Shown here: one piece after another, positions 25,811 through 34,076 of the stretch
How the letters are laid out: each line of letters starts with the position of its first letter
How positions within the stretch are numbered: the stretch's first letter is position 1
Assembly (NCBI RefSeq): GCF_030252345.1
Contig: NZ_CP126980.1
Span: 953,501-1,017,500 of the forward strand
DNA: 64,000 nucleotides
Direction: 5' to 3'
Source of the DNA: Actinoplanes oblitus
GTDB taxonomy: Bacteria; Actinomycetota; Actinomycetes; Mycobacteriales; Micromonosporaceae
The notes under the pieces: model-generated
The model's database searches: none
The model's input: only the letters and a program-made list of their open reading frames with translations
Told to the model about the DNA's origin: nothing
Translations under genes and position numbers: made by a program

Positions 25811-26773
25811 CCCTTTCGGCCCGCACGCTCCGGGTCTCGCCGCGGGCACTTCCGCGGTCGCTCCGGCCCGGCCCGCACCCCAGCGGGCCGGGCGCCGGGC
25901 TGAGCGCGGCTTCGCGCGTCGGGCCGTGTCGTTCCGGCTTCGCGCGTCGGGCCGTGTCGTTCCGGCTTCGCGCGTCGGGCCGTGTCGTTCCGGCTTCGCG
26001 CGTCGGGCCGCTTCGCTCCGGCTTCGCATGTCGGGCCGCGTCGCTTCCGGCTTCCCGCGTCGGGCCGCGTCGCTTCCGGCGCCGCGCGGGCCCGGCACGG
26101 GCGCGAGGTGGGCATCACCCCTTTCCGGTACGCCGAGAAGACCCCTTTCCGGTACGCCGGGAAGCTCCCGTCGCCTGAGCCCGTTCGCCGCCCGGCCCTG
26201 AGCCGGCTCTCGGCCTGAGCCCGCTTGCGGCCTGAAGTTGGCTCGCCTTCCAGTCCGTTCGCGGGTCTGCCCTGCGACGCCGGGCGCCGTGGGTGAGGCG
26301 GGTGCGTGGGGAACGACACGATGGTGGCGGGTTTCGATGGGGTGCCGGATGGGGATACCCGCGGCGCCGGTCAGGGTTGCGTGGTGCGTGTAGACGGTCT
26401 TATCTGGGCGGGACTGTCCCTCGTGGCGGAACGGGTTCGGATCGGTGGGCATGGACGGCGGGCACTGGTCCGAGCGGGACATGTCAGGGCCCGTCAGGAT
26501 GAGTGGGGGCAGGATCGAGACGGCATGAGGGCTGGTCAGCCGCGGGTGTGCGGGCCTGGCCGGGGGTGCGGGGGCGGACCGGGCGACGGCTGGCTCGGCG
26601 GTGGGATGGCACCGTCGCGGGACCCCCCTTCACGGGAGGTAACAAATCGGGTTAAATTGGACGTCGAGGCCGGCCCTCGCGTTACCTTCCGGTGGCTCCG
26701 GGAGATAGGGCAGGAACGGGACTTCGGCGCGCCCTGGCGCCTCGGGGGAACGGGCCCATTTATCAGGTTCGGC
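25811..26773. repeat. Gene-free gap with 28-bp tandem repeats upstream of whiB
   Basis: Copies of a unit beginning GGCTTCGCGCGTCGGGCCG start at 25908, 25936, 25964, 25992, 26020, 26049 and 26078. The first four are nearly identical with exact 28-bp spacing and the later ones drift to 29 bp. A second unit, ACCCCTTTCCGGTACGCCG, is repeated at 26117 and 26141. A period not divisible by three and the absence of a ribosome site argue against coding. The remaining part up to the whiB promoter shows no gene I can support. Confidence 0.75.
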
Positions 26774-26803
26774 TTGACGACGCACGTCTTACACGCGTGT
26801 AAT
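26774..26803 (+). promoter_or_regulatory. whiB promoter overlapped by a 14-bp palindrome
   Basis: TTGACG (26774-26779) and TGTAAT (26798-26803) are spaced by 18 bases, a housekeeping-type promoter. The perfect palindrome TTACACGCGTGTAA (26789-26802) covers the -10 region. Each half, TTACAC/GTGTAA, fits the half-sites reported for BldD (TNACNC and GNGTNA), but here they are separated by two bases instead of one. The leader to the whiB ATG would be about 110 nt. Confidence 0.5.
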
Positions 26804-26919
26804 TTTGGTGGGGTTGTGGGGTCGATGTGCAACTTTTGCGGCGAACCCACAGAAACACGCCGCGTGCGTGGGGGGTCAGCGTCGGCATCGCTGCCGGCGC
26901 AGAATTTGGAGGCACGCCG

Positions 26920-27177
26920 ATGGAAGCGCAGGTTGAAGGGGTAGACCTGCTCGGGGACGCGCCCGAGTGGCAAGAGCGGGCGCTGTGTTCGCAGACCGAT
27001 CCGGAAGCCTTCTTCCCGGAGAAGGGCGGATCGACGCGCGAGGCCAAGCGCATCTGCGGGCGCTGTGAGGTCAAGGCCGAATGTCTGGAGTACGCACTCG
27101 GTCACGATGAACGGTTCGGCATCTGGGGTGGACTGTCCGAACGTGAACGTCGCAAGCTGAAGCGCCGCGTCGCCTGA
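26920..27177 (+). CDS. whiB: WhiB-family Fe-S transcription factor (WhiB/WhmD-WhiB2 type)
   Basis: The product is 85 residues from ATG 26920 with TTGGAGG seven bases upstream. Cysteines C23, C46, C49 and C55 (C-x22-C-x2-C-x5-C) bind a 4Fe-4S cluster, GIWGG (67-71) is the sigma-factor-contacting turn, and ERERRKLKRR is the basic DNA-binding tail. The sequence ALCSQTDPEAFFPEKGGSTREAK is of the WhiB2/WhmD type, which acts in septation and sporulation. Its place between the F420/manC genes and the zincin/DUF3499 genes agrees with the M. tuberculosis order. A palindrome overlaps its likely promoter. Confidence 0.95.
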   Translation: MEAQVEGVDLLGDAPEWQERALCSQTDPEAFFPEKGGSTREAKRICGRCEVKAECLEYALGHDERFGIWGGLSERERRKLKRRVA

Positions 27178-27683
27178 CGACACCGCGACAGGCGCGGCGA
27201 GCGTCCCGCGCGCGGCACAGCGAGCGGACGGCGACGCGGTGGACGCGGCGACGGGGCGGTCAGACGCGGTGGACGCGGCGACGGGGGCGGTCAGACGCGG
27301 TGGACGCGGCGACGGGGGCGGTCAGACGCGGTGGACGCGGCGACGGGGGCGGTCAGACGACGTCAGAAAGACGCGGCGACCACGACGATCAGGCGGCGCG
27401 TCAAAGGCCGCGCGGGGGCGCGGGATCAGGCGGCGTCAGAGGCAGCGTGGGGGCGCGGCGATCAGGCGGTGACGGAAACCTGTGGTGAATCCGCGCGGGG
27501 GCGCGGCGATCGAGCGGCGTCGGGAGACCTGCGGTAAGGCGTGCGAGGGGGCACGGCGAGCCGCGCGGCGGCCGCGGCGATCAGGCGGCGTCGGGGGACC
27601 TGCGGTGATCCGCGCGGGGGCGCGGCACGAGCCGGGCGACGCGGCGGGCCACACCCGACGGTGGACCGCGAGGCTGACCGGCG
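27178..27683. repeat. Gene-free gap with 30/31-bp tandem repeats downstream of whiB
   Basis: Four nearly identical units beginning GCGGTGGACGCGGCGACGG start at 27236, 27266, 27297 and 27328 (periods 30, 31, 31). They are followed to about 27640 by looser copies of a longer unit containing GCGCGGGGGCGCGGCGATCAG and GACCTGCGGT. The changing period and lack of a start signal argue against coding. Confidence 0.7.
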
Positions 27684-28160
27684 TCAGGCCAGCTCGTCGG
27701 GGTCGACGCCGAGCAGGTTGGCGACCTGCTCGATGATGACGTCGTGGACCAGGTCGGCGAGGTCCTCGCGGTCCATCGCCCGGAACTCCAGCGGGCGGCG
27801 GTACAGCACGATCCGTGGTGGCAGCTCGTGCCGCCCCGGACGGCCGGGCAGCAGCCGGGCCAGGGGCACCTCGCCGTCCTCGAGCACGTCCGAGTCGTAC
27901 ACGTTCAGCTCGGGTGGCACGTCCTCGACGGCGAACTCGACGCCGGCCAGCTCCTTGGCATAACGCCGCTCCAGGCTCTCGACGGTGTCCAGCACCAGGT
28001 CGTCGAAGATCTCCGCCTTGGTGCGGGCCAGTGGCACGGTCGCCGGCACCAACCGGCCGCGCAGGCCGCGGCCGTGCCGATCACGCCGCGCCGGATGCCC
28101 CGGGCCGGTGGTACGCGCCGCCTTCGGGTCGGTACGGCGGCGTTCAGGGCTGGTGGTCAC
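27684..28160 (-). CDS. Zincin-like metallopeptidase-family protein with degenerate active site
   Basis: The product is 158 residues from GTG 28160; an ATG at 28190 would add ten. The core LARTKAEIFDDLVLDTVESL, VEFAVEDVPPELN and PPRIVLYRRPLEFRA matches the actinobacterial family related to M. tuberculosis Rv3259, placed in the zincin_1 superfamily. Where active members have HExxH, this one reads LVHDVIIEQVANLLG, so only one histidine and a later glutamate remain and peptidase activity is doubtful. It lies convergent to whiB across the repeat gap and divergent from DUF3499, its usual neighbour. Confidence 0.8.
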   Translation of the reverse strand: MTTSPERRRTDPKAARTTGPGHPARRDRHGRGLRGRLVPATVPLARTKAEIFDDLVLDTVESLERRYAKELAGVEFAVEDVPPELNVYDSDVLEDGEVPLARLLPGRPGRHELPPRIVLYRRPLEFRAMDREDLADLVHDVIIEQVANLLGVDPDELA

Positions 28161-28347
28161 CTGCTGAGCGTATCCCCACCCGGGCGACATCAGTGGTCAG
28201 GCCGTTCCTCGCCGTGTGTCTCACCCGTTAATTCGTCCCATCGGGGCGGCGTGTCTGCCGACCATGGCCGAATCGTGATGCATCGCGGGTCGGCGTGTCG
28301 CGGGGTAACGCTCCCCTGAAGGCCCGGCGGGGCGATAGGTTGCCGCC

Positions 28348-28701
28348 GTGAGGTCACCACGGCGCTGCTCCCGGAACGGCTGTCCCCGACAGGCGGTCGC
28401 CACCCTGACCTACGTCTACAGCGATTCGACGGCTGTCGTCGGCCCGCTCGCGGCGTTCGCCGAGCCGCACACGTACGACCTGTGCGAGCCGCACGCCCGC
28501 AGCCTCACCGCCCCGCGAGGCTGGGACCTGGTCCGGCACGACGGCGACTTCGCACCCCCACCCCCCACCACCGACGATCTGGTCGCCCTGGCCGAGGCGG
28601 TGCGGGAGGCGGCCCGTCCGGCGCCCCCACGCCCCGACGAGGACCACACCCCGCAGACCGGCCGTCGCGGCCACCTCCGCGTCATCCCGCCCTCCCACTG
28701 A
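28348..28701 (+). CDS. DUF3499 family protein
   Basis: The product is 117 residues from GTG 28348, with TAGGTT (28336-28341) six bases upstream (leaderless type). The N-terminus RRCSRNGCPRQAVATLTYVYSDSTAVVGPL and the YDLCEPHARSLTAPRGW block define the family. C-x4-C together with C-x2-H could bind one zinc. The C-terminal 40 residues are proline-rich and variable. The function is unknown. Conserved neighbours (zincin-like gene, whiB, manB) are the same as in M. tuberculosis (Rv3258c region), but here manB is 6 kb further on. Confidence 0.88.
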   Translation: MRSPRRCSRNGCPRQAVATLTYVYSDSTAVVGPLAAFAEPHTYDLCEPHARSLTAPRGWDLVRHDGDFAPPPPTTDDLVALAEAVREAARPAPPRPDEDHTPQTGRRGHLRVIPPSH

Positions 28702-28983
28702 CCCGCCGCCTGGAGCAGAGGCGCCCGGACCCGCCGCCTGGAACAGAGGCGCCCGGAACCGCGCCTCGAACAGAGGCGCCCGGAACCGCGCCTGGAGCAG
28801 GGCGGGACGAGTGGGACTCGCCCGCGGCGGGAGAAGCCGCGGGCGGAACCGAGCCACGGACACGCTGTGACCGCGCTCCGGGACACACCCGTGAGTCGCC
28901 CGGTCGGTCCCGAGCGGGATCACGTCGCGGGCTGGCCACGGGACGCGGCTGCTGCGGTGGTGGCAGCCCGAGGCCGTACCGGG
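28702..28983. repeat. 27-28 bp tandem repeats after DUF3499
   Basis: Four copies of a unit beginning GCCTGGAGCAGAGGCGCCCGG start at 28708, 28736, 28763 and 28790 (periods 28, 27, 27). They lie immediately downstream of the DUF3499 stop. The rest of the 354-bp gap to the deacetylase holds only its terminator. Confidence 0.7.
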
Positions 28984-29027
28984 AAAAAACGAGGCTCCCG
29001 GAAGCCGGACGGCGACCGGAAGCCTCG
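28984..29027 (-). terminator. Classical intrinsic terminator of the deacetylase gene
   Basis: On the minus strand CGAGGCTTCCGG (from 29027) pairs with CCGGGAGCCTCG (to 28990) with one mismatch, followed directly by TTTTTT (28989-28984). It lies 29 bases after the stop. Confidence 0.85.
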
Positions 29028-29055
29028 GCGGACCCGACGCGGGCGATCCCGGACG

Positions 29056-29931
29056 TCAGGGCAGGGCGATCAGGTGAAAGCGTTTGCGCAGGTAGGGGAT
29101 CAGGACCCGGTAGGCGCGGATGGTGTCCGGCTGGGCGTAGTCGTGGGAGAGGACGATCGCGCCCGGGTGGGTGTGCCGTTTCACCGAGCTGATGACGCGG
29201 CTGGTGTGTGCGCCGTCGGACTCGGTCTTGCCGTGCTCCCAGTCGCGGGGATCGACCTTCCAGTAGATCGAGGACATGCCAAGTTGCTTCGCGGTTTTCA
29301 CGATCTGCGAAGTGAAGTTGCCGCCCGGGGCGCGGAAGTAGCTGATCTTCGCGTTCGGGACGGCGGCGCGGATGGCGGCGTTGGTGCGCTCCATGTCGGC
29401 GCGGATCTGGGCGGGCTTCTTCTTGCCCAGTCGCAGGTCGTGGTTCCAGGTGTGGTTGCACAGGGCGTGACCGCCGGCCGCGATCTTGCGGACCAGGTCG
29501 GGGTGCCGCTTCACGTTCTCCCCGACCAGGCAGAAGGTGGCTTTCACCTTCTCCTTGGCGAGGATCTTGAGCAGAGCCGGGGTGTTGGCCGGGTCTGGGC
29601 CGTCGTCGAAGGTGAGCGCGACGTCCTTGGTCCCGGTGGTGAGCCGGCTGCCGCCCGGGCCGGTGCGGCCTTTCGGGTGTTTCGGGATCGCGGTGCTCTC
29701 GGTGCGCGGCTTGGTCTTGGTGGGCGTGGGCGCCGGCTTGGTCGTCGGCTTGGCGGCCGGAGTGCCGGTGGCCGGATCGCTGGTGGCCGGCGTGGCGATC
29801 GCCGGCGTGGCCACCGCGGGCGGGGCCGCCTCGCTGTGGGACGACTCGGCGGCAGCCGCCTGGCCCACCAGCCCCAGCATGATCAGCGACATGCTGATCA
29901 GCAGAGCCTTTCGGGTATGGGACAGCCGCAT
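29056..29931 (-). CDS. Secreted polysaccharide deacetylase (NodB/CE4)
   Basis: The product is 291 residues. A signal peptide (residues 1-28, ending QAAAA) is followed by a 70-residue Ala/Pro/Thr/Lys linker suited to crossing the cell wall. The NodB domain has all motifs: TFDDGPD (catalytic base and metal aspartate), HTWNHD (metal histidines), RAPGG, DPRDW and the late LSHDYA. It removes N-acetyl groups from peptidoglycan or another N-acetylated glycan outside the cell. It is a single-gene unit with a strong terminator and lies at the edge of a segment that interrupts the DUF3499-manB order. Confidence 0.92.
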   Translation of the reverse strand: MRLSHTRKALLISMSLIMLGLVGQAAAAESSHSEAAPPAVATPAIATPATSDPATGTPAAKPTTKPAPTPTKTKPRTESTAIPKHPKGRTGPGGSRLTTGTKDVALTFDDGPDPANTPALLKILAKEKVKATFCLVGENVKRHPDLVRKIAAGGHALCNHTWNHDLRLGKKKPAQIRADMERTNAAIRAAVPNAKISYFRAPGGNFTSQIVKTAKQLGMSSIYWKVDPRDWEHGKTESDGAHTSRVISSVKRHTHPGAIVLSHDYAQPDTIRAYRVLIPYLRKRFHLIALP

Positions 29932-30159
29932 CGATTACCTCCCCAGATCATCGGCGGACTGACGAGGATGCCTCGTGACCCGACCGGTCGCCAAGTCCCG
30001 AACGCATCTTTCGCACTCTTTTGGGAACTCATCAGCGTTCGCTGTCGTATCCTCGCGCACCGCGTCCAGTCCACGCGCACGCCCGTAAATGGACGGAATT
30101 GATGGCAATAGCCGCTTTTGTCGTCCGGGGCGGGCCCGCCGATCGACCAGACTGTTCCC

Positions 30160-30738
30160 ATGAGTATCGATCCGGAAGCGATCCGTGACATCGCCCCTCA
30201 CCCGCGCGAGGAACACCCGTCCGTGGCGGTCACCCTGCGCCCGGTCGGTGAAGAAGATCTCAGTCTGCTGCGCCGGTTCCTCGTCGAGCCCGGCCTGGTC
30301 GGCCTGGACTGGAACGGTTTCCGCGACCCCGGCGAGGTGGACCGCCGGTTCGCCGAGAACGGCTGTCTCGCCCCCGAACTGAGCAACCTGATCGTGGACG
30401 TCGACGGGGTCGCCACCGGTGCGGTGGCCCACCGTGAGATGACCTTCGCCGGGCGCGGGCCGTTCCAGGAGATCGGGATCGCGCTGCTGCCGGAGTTCCG
30501 CGGCCGGGGGATCGGCTGGCGGGCGCAGGCGCTGCTCTGCGACTACCTATTCCAGCACTGGCCGATCCAGCGGATCCAGGCCGGCACCCATCCGGAGAAC
30601 GTCGCCGAGCAGAAGGCCCTGGTCAAGGCCGGTTTCCAGCGGGAGGGGACGATCCGGGCGGCGGAGTTCCGGGCCGGGGAGTGGCGCGACGGGGTGCTCT
30701 TCAGCCGGCTGCGCGGCGATCCGGCCCCGGAGAGGTGA
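30160..30738 (+). CDS. GNAT-family N-acetyltransferase
   Basis: The product is 192 residues from ATG 30160; a GTG-type start at 30118 would add 14 poorly conserved residues. The acetyl-CoA loop is EIGIALLPEFRGRGIGWRAQALL (R-G-x-G-x-G/A in FRGRGIGWRA), followed by RIQAGTHPENVAEQKALVKAGFQREG, the usual RimJ/RimL-like ending. It transfers an acetyl group to an amine of unknown identity. It converges on the DUF779 operon with a long shared terminator; its stop codon lies within that stem. Confidence 0.85.
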   Translation: MSIDPEAIRDIAPHPREEHPSVAVTLRPVGEEDLSLLRRFLVEPGLVGLDWNGFRDPGEVDRRFAENGCLAPELSNLIVDVDGVATGAVAHREMTFAGRGPFQEIGIALLPEFRGRGIGWRAQALLCDYLFQHWPIQRIQAGTHPENVAEQKALVKAGFQREGTIRAAEFRAGEWRDGVLFSRLRGDPAPER

Positions 30739-30818
30739 ACCCGATCGGGGTACGCCGCGAGCGGTCCCGCCACGGATGATCTCGGCGGGACCGCTCACGG
30801 CGTACGCGAAACGGGTTC
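30737..30818. terminator. Long bidirectional terminator between GNAT and DUF779
   Basis: GAGCGGTCCCGCC (30759-30771) and GGCGGGACCGCTC (30784-30796) pair perfectly. The stem continues with GTACGCCGC against ACGGCGTAC and, after an internal loop, GAACCCG against CGGGTTC. Both outer arms touch the stop codons of the converging genes. Confidence 0.8.
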
Positions 30819-31191
30819 AGCGGGTCAGTTCGGCCTGCTCCTGCTCGGTCAGCAGGCGGGAGCGGATCAGGAAGCGGACACCCTCGGGAGCCTCCAGCGA
30901 GAAGCCGGCGCCGCGCCCGGGGACCACGTCCACCGTGAGATGCGTGTGTTTCCAGAGCTCGAACTGCGCGGCCGACATCCAGAACGCGATGGGCTCCGGC
31001 ACCCCCTCGATCGCCAGAGACTCCAGGAGCACGTCCGAGCCGCCGGTGCGGAACTCGCCCGCCGGGTAACACATCGGCGAGCTGCCGTCGCAGCAGCCGC
31101 CGGACTGGTGGAACATCAGTGGGCCGTGTTGCTCCCGCAGCTGCCGCATCATCGCGGCGGCTGCCGGAGTCACGTCGACGCGATTCGCCAT
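30817..31191 (-). CDS. DUF779 protein, aldehyde dehydrogenase partner
   Basis: The product is 124 residues. The cysteine cluster in FHQSGGCCDGSSPMCYP and the YPAGEF, FWMSAAQFELWKHT and GFSLEAPEGVRFLIRSR blocks identify DUF779. Members are regularly encoded beside ExaC/AldA-type aldehyde dehydrogenases and may bind a metal, but their role is unproven. It begins 11 bases after the dehydrogenase stop, as the third gene of regulator-dehydrogenase-DUF779. Confidence 0.9.
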   Translation of the reverse strand: MANRVDVTPAAAAMMRQLREQHGPLMFHQSGGCCDGSSPMCYPAGEFRTGGSDVLLESLAIEGVPEPIAFWMSAAQFELWKHTHLTVDVVPGRGAGFSLEAPEGVRFLIRSRLLTEQEQAELTR

Positions 31192-31202
31192 GACCGCACG
31201 TC

Positions 31203-32726
31203 CTAGAAGAAGCCCATGGCCTTGGGGGAATAGCTGACCAGGAGGTTCTTGGTCTGCTGGTAGTGATCGAGCATCATCTTGTGGTTCTCCCGGCCGATCC
31301 CGGACTGCTTGTAACCGCCGAACGCGGCGTGCGCCGGGTACAGGTGGTAGCAGTTCGTCCAGACCCGGCCGGCCTTGATCGCCCGCCCGGCCCGGTACGC
31401 CCTGGTGCCGTCCCGTGTCCACACCCCGGCGCCGAGCCCGTAGAGCGTGTCGTTGGCGATCTTGATGGCGTCGTCGAAGTCGGCGAACGGGGTCACCGAC
31501 ACCACCGGCCCGAAGATCTCCTCCTGGAAGATCCGCATGCTGTTGCGGCCCTCGAAGATCGTCGGTTGCACGTAGTACCCGCCGGCCAGGTCGCCACCGA
31601 GCTCCGCCTTGCTGCCGCCGGTCAGCGCCTTGGCGCCCTCCTGCCGGCCGATGTCCAGGTACGACATGATCTTCTCGTACTGGTCGTTGGAGGCCTGTGC
31701 GCCGACCTGGGTGTCGGTGTCCAGCGGGTTGCCCTGCCTGAGGTTCTCCACCCGCTTCACCGCGGCGGCCAGGAAGTCCGCGTAGTGCCCCTGCTGGATC
31801 AGCGCCCGCGACGGGCAGGTGCAGACCTCGCCCTGGTTCAGCGCGAACATCGCGAAGCCCTCTTGCGCCTTGTCGAAGAAGTCGTCGTCGGCGCTGCTCA
31901 CGTCGTCGAAGAAGATGTTCGGGCTCTTGCCGCCGAGCTCCAGGGTGACCGGGATCAGGTTCTCCGAGGCGTACTGCATGATCAGGCGGCCGGTGGTGGT
32001 CTCGCCGGTGAAGGAGACCTTGGCCACCCGGCTCGAGCTGGCCAGCGGCTTGCCGGCCTCCACGCCGAAGCCGTTGACGATGTTCAGCACGCCGGGCGGC
32101 AGTAGGTCGCCGATCAGCGACATCAGGTAGTGGATCGAGGCCGGGGTCTGCTCGGCGGGCTTGAGCACCACGGCGTTGCCGGCCGCGAGCGCCGGGGCGA
32201 GCTTCCAGGTGGCCATCAGGATCGGGAAGTTCCACGGGATGATCTGGCCGACCACGCCGAGCGGCTCGTGGAAGTGGTACGCCACGGTGTCCTCGTCGAT
32301 CTCGCCGGCGGTGCCCTCCTGGGCCCGGATGGCGCCGGCGAAGTACCGGAAGTGGTCGACCGCCAGGGGCAGGTCGGCGGCCAGCGTCTCGCGGACCGGC
32401 TTGCCGTTCTCCCAGGACTCGGCGACCGCGAGCTTCTCCAGGTTCTGCTCGATCCGGTCGGCGATCTTGTTGAGGACGGCCGCTCGCTCGGCGGTCGAGG
32501 TGCGGCCCCACGCGCCGGCAGCGCCGTGCGCCGCGTCGAGAGCCTTCTCCACGTCGTCGGCGGTGCCCCGGGCGACCTCGGTGAACGCCTGGCCGGTGAC
32601 CGGAGTGGGGTTCTCGAAGTACTGGCCCTTGGCGGGCGGTACGTACTCGCCGCCGATGTAGTGGTCGTAGCGGGACTGGTAGCTGACGATCGAGCCCTCG
32701 GAGCCGGGCGGGGTGTATGTGGTCAC
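31203..32726 (-). CDS. NAD-dependent aldehyde dehydrogenase (ExaC/AldA type)
   Basis: The product is 507 residues from GTG 32726 with GAGGGAGG upstream. It oxidises an aldehyde, probably acetaldehyde or a similar short aldehyde, to the acid. Visible motifs are [20 protein letters not shown] (NAD site), [15 protein letters not shown], the glutamate in [15 protein letters not shown], the catalytic cysteine in [14 protein letters not shown] and GPVVSVTPF. The end [26 protein letters not shown] is typical of the ExaC group. It is transcribed with an upstream GAF regulator (32 bp gap) and downstream DUF779. Confidence 0.95.
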   Translation of the reverse strand: MTTYTPPGSEGSIVSYQSRYDHYIGGEYVPPAKGQYFENPTPVTGQAFTEVARGTADDVEKALDAAHGAAGAWGRTSTAERAAVLNKIADRIEQNLEKLAVAESWENGKPVRETLAADLPLAVDHFRYFAGAIRAQEGTAGEIDEDTVAYHFHEPLGVVGQIIPWNFPILMATWKLAPALAAGNAVVLKPAEQTPASIHYLMSLIGDLLPPGVLNIVNGFGVEAGKPLASSSRVAKVSFTGETTTGRLIMQYASENLIPVTLELGGKSPNIFFDDVSSADDDFFDKAQEGFAMFALNQGEVCTCPSRALIQQGHYADFLAAAVKRVENLRQGNPLDTDTQVGAQASNDQYEKIMSYLDIGRQEGAKALTGGSKAELGGDLAGGYYVQPTIFEGRNSMRIFQEEIFGPVVSVTPFADFDDAIKIANDTLYGLGAGVWTRDGTRAYRAGRAIKAGRVWTNCYHLYPAHAAFGGYKQSGIGRENHKMMLDHYQQTKNLLVSYSPKAMGFF

Positions 32727-32758
32727 GGTCTCGCCTCCCTCATCGAGGCGGACGCTAG

Positions 32759-34024
32759 TCAGCCGAAGGTTGCGGGAACGTTGCACGCGTACTCGCGGGC
32801 CAGTTCGGCGACGCGCCGGGTGGCGACCGGGTCGTGCGGGGCGAGCGCGGCGTAGGCCTCCCAGAGCTCCAGGTCGTCGGTGCCGTGCGGGGTGCTCAGC
32901 CAACTCTGCAGGATCCGGCGGTCGCCGCTGCCGAGGATCGCCGCCCGGAGGCGGTCGTCCAGCAGCCGGCGGAGCCGGACGATGCCCGGGGCATCGGAGC
33001 CGGGCAGCAGTGGGCCGGGGTAGTGCGCCAGGGCCTCACCGACCAGCCCGCGATCGAGCAGTTCGGCTGTCACGGCGATGTCGGTCGTCATCCCTTGACG
33101 CAGCCGGTAGGGCCGCGAGTCCAGCAACTCCGCGCCGAGAATGCGCCGCAGCCGGGACATCTCCGCGCGGATCGTCACCGGACTGAGGTCGTCGCCGTAG
33201 AGGTCGAGGCCGAGTTGATCACCGGTCCGGCCCTCGGGGTGGGTGGTCAGCAGGATCAGCAGCTCGGAGTGCCGCCGGCTGAGACGCGTCCGGATGTTCC
33301 CGGCGACGAGGAGCGCTTCGTCGCGGCCCAGCGCGGTCACCGCCGGACGATCGCGGGGCGGTTCCCTCAGGTACGCCTCGGCCGCCAGCGCCGTGGCCCG
33401 CACCAGGGCCAGGCTGTGCGGGTTCGCCAGGTAGTCGCCGCCGGTCACGTCGACGGCGCCGAGCAGCCGCCCGGTGCCCGGATCGTGGATCGGCGCGGCG
33501 GTGCAGGTCCAGCGCTGCACCGGCCGGCTGAAGTGCTCGGTCGCGAAGATCTGCAGCGCGTGGTCGACGGCGAGCGCGGTGCCCGGCGCGTTGGTGCCGG
33601 CGTGCGCCTCGTCCCAGCGGGCGCCCGGCACGAAGTTCATCGAGGCGGCCCCGCGCAGCGTGCCGGCGTTCCCCTCGACCCAGAGCAGCCGCCCGTGCGC
33701 GTCGCAGACCGCCAGGATGTGCTCGCCGTCCTCGGCCAGCCCGCCGAGCAGGTCCCGGAAGAGCGGCATGACCCGGGACAACGGGTGCGCCGCGCGGTAG
33801 GCCTCCAGCTCGTCGTCGCAGAGGTCGATCGGCGCCGTGCTGTCCGCCCCGATCCAGGCCGCCGACCGGGCCCAGGACTCCGCCACCACGGCGCGCAGGC
33901 GTTCCGGAGGGGCGCCGTTGACGAAACGCTCGTGGGCGCGGCCCACCTGGCGGATCCGCTCCGCCGGGTCGTCACCGGGGGCCAGGGCAAGCCACGGATT
34001 CACCGGCAGCACCTCCAGACCCAC
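32759..34024 (-). CDS. GAF-domain transcriptional regulator of the aldehyde operon
   Basis: The product is 421 residues from GTG 34024. The N-terminal half resembles AcoR-type GAF sensors ([59 protein letters not shown]). There is no sigma-54 AAA+ domain. The middle segment [26 protein letters not shown] and [22 protein letters not shown] is a winged-helix output of the OmpR/SARP type. Regulators of this build accompany ExaC-type dehydrogenases in actinobacteria and probably sense the aldehyde or alcohol. It is the first gene of the three-gene operon. Confidence 0.85.
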   Translation of the reverse strand: MGLEVLPVNPWLALAPGDDPAERIRQVGRAHERFVNGAPPERLRAVVAESWARSAAWIGADSTAPIDLCDDELEAYRAAHPLSRVMPLFRDLLGGLAEDGEHILAVCDAHGRLLWVEGNAGTLRGAASMNFVPGARWDEAHAGTNAPGTALAVDHALQIFATEHFSRPVQRWTCTAAPIHDPGTGRLLGAVDVTGGDYLANPHSLALVRATALAAEAYLREPPRDRPAVTALGRDEALLVAGNIRTRLSRRHSELLILLTTHPEGRTGDQLGLDLYGDDLSPVTIRAEMSRLRRILGAELLDSRPYRLRQGMTTDIAVTAELLDRGLVGEALAHYPGPLLPGSDAPGIVRLRRLLDDRLRAAILGSGDRRILQSWLSTPHGTDDLELWEAYAALAPHDPVATRRVAELAREYACNVPATFG

Positions 34025-34076
34025 CCATCGTGACGCGCCTCACGACCAGAGACAACGGTCTCTATGCTCGCGAGTC

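Noticed and set aside
25908..26106. Possible CRISPR array
   Set aside because: The units are contiguous with no spacers, and there are no cas genes nearby; it is a simple tandem repeat.
23240..26482. 1080-codon open frame on the minus strand opposite fbiC
   Set aside because: It is a GC-driven shadow of the fbiC frame, with no family motifs and an Arg/Gly/Pro-rich translation; fbiC has both radical-SAM motifs.
26306..26944. 212-codon frame overlapping the whiB promoter
   Set aside because: It lacks a ribosome site, its composition is unlike real genes here, and it runs through the whiB promoter and its ribosome-binding site.
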